A stretch of 64,000 bases of DNA from contig NZ_CP048114.1 of NCBI RefSeq assembly GCF_010093025.1, forward strand, positions 1,054,001 to 1,118,000. Reading direction: 5' to 3'. The position numbers and the translations under genes were made by a program. The notes under the pieces are model-generated. The model did no database searches and had not been told where the DNA came from. It saw only the letters and a program-made list of their open reading frames with translations. Below, in pieces: positions 9,241 through 17,359 of this stretch; the stretch's first letter is position 1; each line of letters starts with the position of its first letter. The DNA comes from Edaphobacter sp. 12200R-103. Its GTDB lineage: Bacteria; Acidobacteriota; Terriglobia; Terriglobales; Acidobacteriaceae.

Positions 9241-10149
9241 ATGGAAAAACTTATTCGTGGCGCCCATGCTGCTGTCCTGACACTTCGAAAACCTGATCAT
9301 TCCATTGACGACGATGCTCTTCGTTCCCTCCTTCGTTTCCACATGAAAGCAGGAATCAAGGGATTTGCGATCGGCGGAGCTACGGGTGAATTCTGCTCTC
9401 TAACCGAGGATGAGTTGCAACATACCCTCGAAGTCGTTGGAAAGACTGTTGAGCAGAGGGCCGCCTTCGTCGTTGGTATCGGCGCCGCAGATCTCAATGG
9501 AGTTCTTCGCCGCGGAGAGATTGCCCGCAGAGCCGGAGCAAAGGCTGCCCTGCTTTCGATGCCCTATTTCTTCCCTTACGCCCAGGACGATCTTCGCGCC
9601 TTCGTGTGCGCCGTCGCATCCACACTCGATCTGCCGATCCTGCTCTACAACCTTCCGCAATTTACCAGTGGGATCAATCCAGAACTTACCCTTGAGTTGA
9701 TTCAGCAATGGCCCTCGGTGGTAGGCATCAAGGACAGCAGCGGATCTCTGGAGACTCTCCGGCTGCTCACCCGGGAGGCCCCGAACGCCTGTCGCATCGT
9801 TGGCAACGATAGCGCACTTGCCCCGGCGCTTCAGGAAGGTATCGCGGATGCAGTGATCTCCGGCGTGGCATGCGCCTTTCCGGAGCTGATCGCACACTTC
9901 TTCGCGGAAGGAGCTACCGCGTCGCCAGCATGGAGCAAGAGCGTCTCTGCACTTGAGGATGTGATTGCACAACTGAACCAGGTGCCCACCCCATGGGGGC
10001 TCAAGATCTTTGCAGAGGCGAGAGGGCTGGCCAAAGCATCGTTTTCTCTTCCCCTTTCGCAGCGGCGGGAGCAGCTGCGCGTTGCGATGGCAGAATGGTA
10101 TCTGCTGAATCGAGATCAGCTGTTGATCAATAACTCTGAAACAGATTAG
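9241..10149 (+). CDS. Dihydrodipicolinate synthase/KDG-aldolase family lyase
   Basis: 302 residues forming the class I aldolase TIM barrel of the DapA/NanA/KDG-aldolase family. Visible landmarks are GATGE (46-50, the pyruvate carboxylate-binding loop), Tyr136 in YNLP (proton relay) and the Schiff-base Lys164 in 'VGIKDSSGSLE'. The family cleaves or forms 2-keto-3-deoxy acids via a pyruvate imine. Here the neighbours (rhamnosidase, sugar isomerase, SDR, ADH) favour sugar-acid catabolism, such as a 2-keto-3-deoxy-(deoxy)sugar-acid aldolase, over lysine synthesis. It is followed after 21 bases by the isomerase-like gene, so the two are almost certainly cotranscribed. Substrate specificity cannot be read from the sequence. 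Confidence 0.9.
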   Translation: MEKLIRGAHAAVLTLRKPDHSIDDDALRSLLRFHMKAGIKGFAIGGATGEFCSLTEDELQHTLEVVGKTVEQRAAFVVGIGAADLNGVLRRGEIARRAGAKAALLSMPYFFPYAQDDLRAFVCAVASTLDLPILLYNLPQFTSGINPELTLELIQQWPSVVGIKDSSGSLETLRLLTREAPNACRIVGNDSALAPALQEGIADAVISGVACAFPELIAHFFAEGATASPAWSKSVSALEDVIAQLNQVPTPWGLKIFAEARGLAKASFSLPLSQRREQLRVAMAEWYLLNRDQLLINNSETD

Positions 10150-10170
10150 CCGGAGAAGAAGGAGAGCCAA

Positions 10171-11775
10171 ATGCAAAGAGAGATGTTTCTGGTTACGAGT
10201 GGGGATCTACGGCTCGGCGCAAATCAGACATGCTGGCCTGCGCAGCGCGACCTGGAGAAAACACTCACGCATGTCTTCTCAGAGATGGGAATCACTTTGC
10301 GTCGAGCCTTCCCGGTCGATGAGCGGCAGGGGCATGGCTTTATTTCAAGTCAGCGCATGGGTATGGACGTCTTTGCCAATATACCGGCGGATGCTCCTCT
10401 GGTCTTTGCCACAGCCGCCTGGCAGTATACGCATCACGTTCTGCCGGGAATGCGCTTTCATCGCGGTCCAATTCTCACTGTCGCCAACTGGTCCGGACAA
10501 TGGCCAGGGCTGGTCGGCCTGTTGAATTTGAACGGATCGCTGATCAAGGCGGGAGTTCCCTTCTCTACGCTCTGGAGCCAGTCCTTTGACGATGTCTTCT
10601 TCCTGAAAGGACTGAAGCAGTGGGTGGATACTGGCACGATCAGGCATAATCTCTCGCACGTGCGCGATCTTGATTTGGCTTCTCTGCCTGCGGATGCGCA
10701 GGGCCTCGGCAGGCAGCTCGCGGAATCTCTCAAAGCACGCAAGGCGATTCTCGGCGTATTCGACGAAGGCTGTATGGGGATGTATAACGCCATCATCGAT
10801 GACGAAATTCTCAACCCACTCGGAATCTTCAAGGAGCGGCTCAGCCAGTCCGCGCTGGTAGCGCGGATGAGGACCGTTTCCGATCAGGAGGCGAGCACTA
10901 TTCGCCAGTGGCTCGATACACGAGGCATGCGGTTTGCAACCGGAACAGATGAGGCGACCGAACTTACCGATTCGCAGATTCTCACACAGTGCAAGATGTA
11001 CATCGCTGCCACCCGCATTGCTGCAGATTTTGCGTGTGACGCCATCGGAATCCAGTATCAGCAGGGGCTCAAAGATATGGTGCCTGCTTCCGATCTGGTC
11101 GAAGGTCTCCTCAATAATCCGGATCGTCCCCCTGTCTTTTCGGAACAAGGGGCAGAGCTCTATGCAGCATCTGCGCTTCCCCACTTCAATGAAGTTGACG
11201 AAGGGGCCGCTGTCGATGCGCTGGTCACGAACCGCTGCTGGACGGCTCTGGGCCTGGATCCCTCAACAACGCTTCACGATGTAAGGTGGGGCGAAACTCT
11301 CAACATTCAGGGCGAAGAGAAGTTCGTCTGGGTTCTCCAGATCTCCGGCGCTGCTCCCGCCAGCCATTTTCGCGGAGGATATGCAGGCGCGGTCAGCGAG
11401 CGTCAACCCGCAATGTACTTCCCGCTCGGTGGTGGTTCGCTCAAGGGCATCGGCAAACCAGGCGAAATCGTATGGAGCCGTGTCTTTGTTGAAGGCGGAG
11501 AACTTCACGCCGATCTTGGCCGCGGCACGGTTGTGGAACTTTCAGACGCCGAGAATGAACGCCGCTGGCGTGAGACTACCTACCAGTGGCCGCTTGTCAA
11601 TGCAGTCTTCCATGGCGTTGGGCGCGATGCATTTATGGCGCGTCATCGCGCGAATCACGTCAGCATCGCCTATGCAGAAGACTCCAGCAAGGCGCTCGCG
11701 GTGAAGGCATCCATGCTTGCGGCTCTGGGCGTGAAGGTCCATCTCTGTGGTGAAACCGGAGACACCAGGAGTTGA
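10171..11775 (+). CDS. L-fucose isomerase-like protein
   Basis: 534 residues with the layout of the L-fucose/L-arabinose isomerase superfamily. An N-terminal alpha/beta region (about 1-190) is followed by the metal-site block 'DEGCMGMYNAIIDDE' (198-212, with 'KERLSQSALV' just after). The C-terminal beta-domain ends with 'ANHVSIAYA', whose His496 corresponds to the last metal/substrate ligand position. These enzymes interconvert aldose and ketose using Mn2+. A strong AAGGAGAG precedes the ATG, and the aldolase gene is 21 bases upstream, so the pair forms an operon. The product is more divergent than bona fide FucI, and the sugar acted on is uncertain. A long hairpin follows the stop. Confidence 0.75.
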   Translation: MQREMFLVTSGDLRLGANQTCWPAQRDLEKTLTHVFSEMGITLRRAFPVDERQGHGFISSQRMGMDVFANIPADAPLVFATAAWQYTHHVLPGMRFHRGPILTVANWSGQWPGLVGLLNLNGSLIKAGVPFSTLWSQSFDDVFFLKGLKQWVDTGTIRHNLSHVRDLDLASLPADAQGLGRQLAESLKARKAILGVFDEGCMGMYNAIIDDEILNPLGIFKERLSQSALVARMRTVSDQEASTIRQWLDTRGMRFATGTDEATELTDSQILTQCKMYIAATRIAADFACDAIGIQYQQGLKDMVPASDLVEGLLNNPDRPPVFSEQGAELYAASALPHFNEVDEGAAVDALVTNRCWTALGLDPSTTLHDVRWGETLNIQGEEKFVWVLQISGAAPASHFRGGYAGAVSERQPAMYFPLGGGSLKGIGKPGEIVWSRVFVEGGELHADLGRGTVVELSDAENERRWRETTYQWPLVNAVFHGVGRDAFMARHRANHVSIAYAEDSSKALAVKASMLAALGVKVHLCGETGDTRS

Positions 11776-11780
11776 TCGCC

Positions 11781-11822
11781 TTCCTCTGCTGGCGCACGGA
11801 ATACTGTGCGCCAGCAGAGGAA
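11781..11822. terminator. 17-bp perfect stem-loop after the aldolase/isomerase operon
   Basis: TTCCTCTGCTGGCGCAC (11781-11797) pairs perfectly with GTGCGCCAGCAGAGGAA (11806-11822) around an 8-base loop, 6 bases after the stop codon. No T-run follows in the + direction, so it may be an mRNA 3' stabiliser or a non-canonical terminator. The rest of the gap to 12011 shows nothing else recognisable. Confidence 0.55.
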
Positions 11823-12011
11823 AGCGGGGCCTGGATAGATCCGTATAAACGGCGAAACCGAATTATCCCTGTTGCATTTCAAGCTCCACTCACAGAAACT
11901 TCCATGAATGACAGCAGATAAGAGTCTGTTGCCGTCGTGTTACTGTCACTCCATGGCGACGGCGACGATTCCGTTGGCCGGCAAGCGCGGCGCTGAAGAT
12001 GGAATGGAGCA

Positions 12012-13265
12012 ATGAATACAAGAAGACGCGGGACCATAGCAGTTCTCCTCGGCGCAGGAATTCTCGTCAACTACTTCGATCGGGTTAACCTCTCCATTGC
12101 GCACGACGCTCTCCAGTCCGCGTTTGGCATCTCCGACATCACCTTCGGTTATTTGCTGGGGGCCTATAGCTGGACCTATGCGCTCATGCAGCTTCCAAGC
12201 GGCTCACTTCTGGATCGCTTCGGGGTCAGGCGAGTCATGCTCGCTTCCATTGTTCTCTGGGCGGTCGCCTCGGGCATGGCCGCGCTAGCTTCTACAATTT
12301 TGATTCTCTTTCTCGCGCGTTTTCTGCTCGGAATCGGAGAGGCTCCGACCTTTCCTGCATGCGCCAAAGCTATCGGCTTATGGTTCCCACCGGGTGAGCG
12401 CGGAGTACCGACCGCGATGTTTGATGCCGCTGCTAAACTTGCCATCGGCATAGGCACACCGATCCTTGGACTTATTCTGCTGCACTTCGGCATGCGGGCA
12501 AATTTTGCCGCGACTGCAATTCTGAGCGGCCTCTACGCAATTCTGTTTGCCTCTCTGTACTGCGATCCAAAGTCACCCAAAAGTGCTGTCGCCCGAGAGC
12601 GTTCCAACGAAGGTCCATCATCACTGGGAATCTCCACCCTTCTGAAGGAGCGAAAGGTTCTCGCCGCAGCCATTGGCTCAGGGGCCTACAACTACTCCTT
12701 CTATCTTCTGCTTACCTGGTTGCCGTTTTACCTCCAGAAGGGCCTCAAGATGACCGGCCAGCAGTCCGTCCTATGGTCCGCCGTTCCGTGGACCGCCGCC
12801 GCAGTCGTAGGATTTGCCGTTGGAGGAGTGCTGACCGATATCATGGTGCGGCGTGGCTACGATGCCAGCGTCGTCCGTAAGACAATCCTGATTGCAGGCA
12901 CGAGCATGGGACTCTTTGTTCTCGCTCCTGCATTCCTGCATCAATCAGGCGTCGTTCTTGTCTGCCTCAGCCTGTCTCTCAGCGGGCTTGCCGCAGCATC
13001 CCCCGTCTTATGGACGTTGCCTTCCCTTCTTGTTCCTTCAGGAAGCACTGGAAGAGTGGGCGCTATCATGAACCAATCGAATCAGATCGCTGCGATCATC
13101 GCTCCCATTGCAACGGGCTATCTCACCACCTGGACACATTCTTTTGTAGCCGCATTCCTTGTCGCAGGGGTCATTCTGTTGATTGGCGTCGCAAGCTATG
13201 TGTTCCTGCTCGGTCGTATCGAGATCGTTCCTTCCGCGCGAATCAAGGACGGTCTGGTGGCATAA
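12012..13265 (+). CDS. MFS transporter, anion:cation symporter-like
   Basis: 417 residues with about 12 hydrophobic segments in two six-helix halves, separated by a basic cytoplasmic loop around residues 190-210. TM1 contains 'ILVNYFDRVNLSIA' and the loop between TM2 and TM3 'GSLLDRFGVRRVM' (MFS motif A). TM4-5 carry 'RFLLGIGEAPTFPACAKAI'. These features match the ACS family, which imports hexuronates, galactonate and related sugar acids with protons. GGAG lies 6 bases before the ATG. It follows the aldolase/isomerase pair in the same direction and should supply the substrate of this pathway. Its last 23 bases overlap the end of the convergent SDR gene. Confidence 0.9.
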   Translation: MNTRRRGTIAVLLGAGILVNYFDRVNLSIAHDALQSAFGISDITFGYLLGAYSWTYALMQLPSGSLLDRFGVRRVMLASIVLWAVASGMAALASTILILFLARFLLGIGEAPTFPACAKAIGLWFPPGERGVPTAMFDAAAKLAIGIGTPILGLILLHFGMRANFAATAILSGLYAILFASLYCDPKSPKSAVARERSNEGPSSLGISTLLKERKVLAAAIGSGAYNYSFYLLLTWLPFYLQKGLKMTGQQSVLWSAVPWTAAAVVGFAVGGVLTDIMVRRGYDASVVRKTILIAGTSMGLFVLAPAFLHQSGVVLVCLSLSLSGLAAASPVLWTLPSLLVPSGSTGRVGAIMNQSNQIAAIIAPIATGYLTTWTHSFVAAFLVAGVILLIGVASYVFLLGRIEIVPSARIKDGLVA

Positions 13266-14085
13266 CTGGATTTGAAGCAGCAGGAAGGGCGCGCGTCGCC
13301 CCGGTCGAGATACCACCATCAACCAGCAGCGTCTGTCCCGTTACGTAGCGACTCTCCTCCGATGCCAGGAAGACGACAGGACCATCGAGGTCATCGGGGC
13401 TACCTGGGCGATTCATCGGGATACGATCGCAGAGATACTCCACCCATTCCTTGTTCTCGTACATCACCTGATTCTGTGCCGTCTTGAACCATCCCGGAGC
13501 GAGACAATTCACCGTAATGCCATACCGCCCCCAATCGTCCGCTAGGCTCATCGTCAGCTGCCGTATGCCTCCGCGGCTCGCGCCATAAGGGCCAAGCCCG
13601 GCATAACCCGCCACCGACGTCACCGAGCCGATATTGACGATTCTCCCGTAGCCTCGCTCGATCATTCTTTTCGCCACCTCCTGCGCAACGAAGAAGGAGC
13701 CGCGAAGATTCGTATCCAGAATCTGGTTCCAGTCGTCCCAGGTAACTTCGATTGCGGGTTTGCGGATATTCATCCCTGCATTGTTTACCAGGATGTCGAT
13801 CTTCCCAAAGAGAGAAGCCGCTTCTGCCACTGCTGAACGAATGGATTGTTCATCACGAACGTCAAGAGCTACCGAAGCGCACTCGCAGCCCATCTCCCGC
13901 AGCTCCCTTTCGAAGGCTTCCAGCGCCTCCCGTCTGCGACTGGTCAGAACCAGTTTGGCTCCTGCACGGGCAAGAGCGCGGGCGAAGTACTGTCCCAGAC
14001 CACGGCTTGTTCCTGTCACCAGCGCCACGCGGCCACTGAGGTCAAAATACGGCCGCGACGAAGGCGACGATGAATCTGACTGCAT
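13243..14085 (-). CDS. SDR-family oxidoreductase with Arg at the catalytic Lys position
   Basis: 280 residues with a Rossmann fold. The cofactor motif is TGTSRGLG (24-31), followed by D75, NNAG (101-104), active-site Asn126, Ser154 and Tyr167. The normally invariant YxxxK reads YGASR, so residue 171 is Arg (CGC codon). The C-terminal 'VTGQTLLVDGGIS' is typical of gluconate-5-dehydrogenase/glucose-1-dehydrogenase-like SDRs. A possible role is oxidation of a sugar or sugar acid in this locus. AGGAG lies 5 bases before the ATG, 12 bases after the stop of the upstream alcohol dehydrogenase, so the two are one operon. Whether the K-to-R change leaves activity is uncertain. Confidence 0.9.
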   Translation of the reverse strand: MQSDSSSPSSRPYFDLSGRVALVTGTSRGLGQYFARALARAGAKLVLTSRRREALEAFERELREMGCECASVALDVRDEQSIRSAVAEAASLFGKIDILVNNAGMNIRKPAIEVTWDDWNQILDTNLRGSFFVAQEVAKRMIERGYGRIVNIGSVTSVAGYAGLGPYGASRGGIRQLTMSLADDWGRYGITVNCLAPGWFKTAQNQVMYENKEWVEYLCDRIPMNRPGSPDDLDGPVVFLASEESRYVTGQTLLVDGGISTGATRALPAASNPVMPPDRP

Positions 14086-14097
14086 GCAATCTCCTGT

Positions 14098-15147
14098 CTA
14101 GTTGGAATCAGGCGTAACGATGACCTTGATGAGATTCGGTTCTTTTCCGTAGAGACGGTCGAAGGCCTCCGCGCTACGCTCCAGAGGCACGATCCCTGAG
14201 ATCAAGGGAGATACATCGATCTGCCGCGAAGCCAGCAACTCAATTGCCCGTGGGTATTCGCCCGCCGAAGCCGCCGATCCCTGCAGACGAATCTGTCGCG
14301 TTACAACTGCCTGCAGAGGAAGCTCCACCTGAGCCTCGATATTGCCGACCAGGGTCACCGTTCCGCCCTTGCGGACAGAAGCGATGGCAGTCTTCACTGT
14401 GCTTCCGAAACCGACGGCCTCAAAGACATGATCGACTCCTTCGGGATATCTCTCCAGGATCGCTCCTGCCGGGCTTGCATCTGCGCCTTCTTTCGCAAGG
14501 GCAATGGCCGTATGTGCCCCCAGGCCTTTTGCGGCTTCTACACGGCTTTTGTCCGGATCAGCCACAAAAATGTGAGAACTTCCGGCGACACGAAGCGCCT
14601 GCACAATCAGGGTGCCGATCATGCCTGCTCCCAGCACAAGCGCCGTCTGGCCCTTTTTGAATCCCGATACAGCGACTGCGTGAAGAGCAATGGAGACCGC
14701 CTCAATCATCGCTGCCTCAGGAAATGGCAGTTCTGCGGGAAGGCGATAGAGCACGCGGGTGGGCACGGCCAGATACTCGGCAAAGGCTCCATGGCGCCGG
14801 TAATCCCCACAGGAGACGCCAAAGACCTGGCGCGCGTTGCACAGGTTTACTTCACCGCGCCTGCAATACTCGCAGCTTCCACAGTAGAGAGTCGAATCGA
14901 AGGTGACGCGATCCCCTACCTGCCATTCCGTTACGCCGGAGCCAACTTTCGCGATGACTCCCGCGGCCTCGTGTCCCATAATGATTGGCGGTATTCGGCG
15001 GCCGGATGACCCATCGAATCCGTGAACATCGCTTCCACAGATTCCGCAGGCTTCTACCTTCAGCAGAACCTCATCGGTTGCCGGTTCAGGAGTGGGAAAA
15101 TCGACCACCTCAAGCCGGCGATATTCAGATAACAGGAGAGCTTTCAT
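14098..15147 (-). CDS. Zinc-dependent medium-chain alcohol/polyol dehydrogenase
   Basis: 349 residues. Catalytic zinc ligands Cys37 (in GICGSDVHG) and His59-Glu60 (in GHEAAG) are present. The structural zinc lobe is complete (Cys89, Cys92, Cys95, Cys103 in 'YCGSCEYCRRGEVNLC'). A nucleotide-binding 'VLGAGMIGTLIVQALR' starts the Rossmann domain. The protein resembles sorbitol, threonine and galactitol-phosphate dehydrogenases and probably oxidises a secondary hydroxyl of a sugar or polyol with NAD(P)+. The ATG at 15147 is chosen over an in-frame start at 15171 because the family begins MKAL. It is operonic with the SDR gene downstream, and a hairpin separates it from the DUF1080 gene upstream. 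Confidence 0.92.
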   Translation of the reverse strand: MKALLLSEYRRLEVVDFPTPEPATDEVLLKVEACGICGSDVHGFDGSSGRRIPPIIMGHEAAGVIAKVGSGVTEWQVGDRVTFDSTLYCGSCEYCRRGEVNLCNARQVFGVSCGDYRRHGAFAEYLAVPTRVLYRLPAELPFPEAAMIEAVSIALHAVAVSGFKKGQTALVLGAGMIGTLIVQALRVAGSSHIFVADPDKSRVEAAKGLGAHTAIALAKEGADASPAGAILERYPEGVDHVFEAVGFGSTVKTAIASVRKGGTVTLVGNIEAQVELPLQAVVTRQIRLQGSAASAGEYPRAIELLASRQIDVSPLISGIVPLERSAEAFDRLYGKEPNLIKVIVTPDSN

Positions 15148-15172
15148 GGCTATCACTCTACACGAGGACAAC

Positions 15173-15205
15173 GCTCCAGAGATAAGCGCCCTTCATCTCT
15201 GGAGC
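15173..15205 (-). terminator. 11-bp stem-loop between the FG-GAP gene and the dehydrogenase operon
   Basis: GCTCCAGAGAT (15173-15183) pairs with ATCTCTGGAGC (15195-15205). The minus-strand tail is GTTGTCC rather than a T-run, so it may act as a partial terminator or attenuator between 15226 and 15147. Confidence 0.45.
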
Positions 15206-15225
15206 ATTGCACTTGTCAGATTGCC

Positions 15226-17130
15226 TCAACGATTCTCCGCGTGGGACGTCTGTTTTCCCTTCCCCCAGTAGATAAACGTTCCGAAGCGGGTAGAGGTCAC
15301 GATATCGACAGCTCCATCATGATTCAGGTCGGTTGCGAGGATGTCCGACCCTGCTCCGACGTGGTTGTCCATCAGCTCTGGCACGAACTTTGCCCCACCC
15401 TCCGCTTTCGGGTCGCGCACCGTTTTGTACCAGTAAAGAACGGGAGCACCGCGTGGATCGGGATCGATATTTGTATCCAGGTGGGAAAAGTATCTCTTCC
15501 CTGCGATGAAGTCCGGAATTCCATCGCCATCCACATCCGCAAAGCCGGTTCCGTGCAACTCCGTGAAGACCACGCCGCCGGCGCTCTTTGCGGGCGAATC
15601 ATTCATGATCATGTGTTCCACAAAGGAGATCGCGCCGTTCGCATCCCGCTTCTGCTCAAACCAGGCCAGCCCGTACCCGTGGGCGTCCAGTGAGGTCACC
15701 ACATCGTTGTGGCCATCTCCGTTGACGTCATATACGGCCATCACGCTTCCGCCCAGAATGCCGCGCGTGTACTGCGAGAACGCTACTGGGTGATACTTCC
15801 AGAGACTCGTTCCCGCGTCTTTCGCAGGCTGCTGCCACCATCCATAGGCATTCAGGATGTCCATCCTCCCATCCCCGTCGATGTCTCCCACTCCAATTCC
15901 ATGTGCGGCGGCGTATCCCTTTTCCGAGATCGTGTGTATCTGCCATGGGCCGGTAGGGTTCTTGGGGTCAGGCTTGGCGTAGCGCACGGTTCCTTCACCC
16001 GCATAGACCAGCTCCGGCTTGCCGTCACCGTCTACATCCCGCAGTACCGCAATCTCACTCTGGTTCGTCTTGACGACGACGTACTTATCCCACCTGCGAT
16101 GCTCCTTGCCGGGATTGACATAGAGTTGAGCACCCGGTCCTCCGCCGTACTGAACGCTCAGGACATCCGGCCAGCCATCGCCTGTAAAATCCGCAGCAAA
16201 CTGAAGAGTTCCGTCGCTGGCAAACTCCGTCGTCGGATTCGAGGCCTGCGCCATGTAGAACTCACTCGACGTCATATAGTCCGGGCCATAGTAGATGTAT
16301 GGGCCGGAAACAATATCGAGCTTGCCATCGCGATTGAAATCTGCCGCAGCCTCTGTCCATGAGTAGTAGAAGTCGCTGAGACGCTGCTTGCGAAACCGTG
16401 AGGAAACCTTCTCTGGCTCCCTCGTCTTCAGATTCAAGTCCCGAAGGCCGACATGGCGAAAGGTGACTGATGTCTTTGGCCCGACATACAAAGCCACCGG
16501 GCCATATCCTTCCTCATCGACCGCCCCGGACTCACGCCCATTGTTCAGAAAAGACCGGATGATATTTGCGTCGACGAAGATCTCAACATCATTCCACTCC
16601 CCTGCTCGCAGCGTGCTATCCGGCGGCGTTATGGGAAGGTCCGCTGGACGGACGATCTGCATCGGCATTCTTGGCCGCTCAGGCCGTTGGGCTGGAGCGA
16701 CCCTGTAAAGGCCGCTTCCTTTGGGTAGAGGTGTCTGCTCCTTGATGGTTCCCGCCGGATCGATCACGACGTGAAATAAAGTCGGGTTCGAGTCATGAAA
16801 TGAGACATAATCACCTGCCAGTGAGCCGTCACTCTGCTTTTTTGTCCGAAAGAGCACTCCCGTCTCGCACGACTGTTCACATCGGAACTCCATATAGAAA
16901 TCCGAGTCCTGGAACGAGTGATTCAGTACGAGCAATCCGCCAGTTTCGTTGCCTTTGCCCGTGATCCCCTGATCCGCAATGTTCCAGTCAGCCTTACCCA
17001 GGACCGACCAATCCTGTCGGCTGGCCGTAGCAATACTGGTGTCGGGATGGAAAGACGGACCTGATCCCAAACATGGCGCAACGACCACACTGAAAAAGCT
17101 CAAAACCACCCCAAGATGCTTTCGATTCAT
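15226..17130 (-). CDS. Secreted DUF1080 (3-keto-disaccharide hydrolase-like) plus FG-GAP/VCBS repeat protein
   Basis: 634 residues. A signal peptide (about 1-24) is followed by a DUF1080 jelly-roll domain (about 40-225), with 'GGLLVLNHSFQDSDFYMEFR' and 'LRAGEWNDVEIFVDAN'. Then come at least seven calcium-binding FG-GAP-type repeats with DxDxDG cores (DFNRDGKLD, DFTGDGWPD, DVDGDGKPE, DIDGDGRMD, DVNGDGHND, DVDGDGIPD, DLNHDGAVD). DUF1080 domains are linked to glucan and 3-keto-glycoside processing; the repeats form a beta-propeller. The ATG at 17130 has AGGTGGGAT directly upstream and begins the signal peptide. It is the first gene of the leftward cluster with the ADH and SDR. Extracellular binding or processing of a glycan is inferred. 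Confidence 0.85.
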   Translation of the reverse strand: MNRKHLGVVLSFFSVVVAPCLGSGPSFHPDTSIATASRQDWSVLGKADWNIADQGITGKGNETGGLLVLNHSFQDSDFYMEFRCEQSCETGVLFRTKKQSDGSLAGDYVSFHDSNPTLFHVVIDPAGTIKEQTPLPKGSGLYRVAPAQRPERPRMPMQIVRPADLPITPPDSTLRAGEWNDVEIFVDANIIRSFLNNGRESGAVDEEGYGPVALYVGPKTSVTFRHVGLRDLNLKTREPEKVSSRFRKQRLSDFYYSWTEAAADFNRDGKLDIVSGPYIYYGPDYMTSSEFYMAQASNPTTEFASDGTLQFAADFTGDGWPDVLSVQYGGGPGAQLYVNPGKEHRRWDKYVVVKTNQSEIAVLRDVDGDGKPELVYAGEGTVRYAKPDPKNPTGPWQIHTISEKGYAAAHGIGVGDIDGDGRMDILNAYGWWQQPAKDAGTSLWKYHPVAFSQYTRGILGGSVMAVYDVNGDGHNDVVTSLDAHGYGLAWFEQKRDANGAISFVEHMIMNDSPAKSAGGVVFTELHGTGFADVDGDGIPDFIAGKRYFSHLDTNIDPDPRGAPVLYWYKTVRDPKAEGGAKFVPELMDNHVGAGSDILATDLNHDGAVDIVTSTRFGTFIYWGKGKQTSHAENR

Positions 17131-17303
17131 ATCCCACCTGTCTTTGACGGATTCATGGAACGATCTTCGATTACTCTCTGACAAACGCCGCCGACCTTCG
17201 ACCGACATTTTCAGTTGCGAATAAAGACATTTCATTTGCGCATTGAGAAACACACGAATACTAATGGCCAGCTTCCCTTCGGGTCAAGGAAGAGCTACGG
17301 GGC

Positions 17304-17337
17304 AAAAATAAATGGGCCGCGTGCAAGCACGCAGCCC
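17304..17337 (-). terminator. Rho-independent terminator of pnp
   Basis: On the minus strand GGGCTGCGTGC pairs with GCACGCGGCCC (one G-U) around a 2-base loop and is followed by ATTTATTTTT. It lies just past the pnp stop at 17360. The remaining gap to 17131 holds only the upstream region of the FG-GAP gene. Confidence 0.8.
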
Positions 17338-17359
17338 ATCGATTTCAATCGTTCAGATA

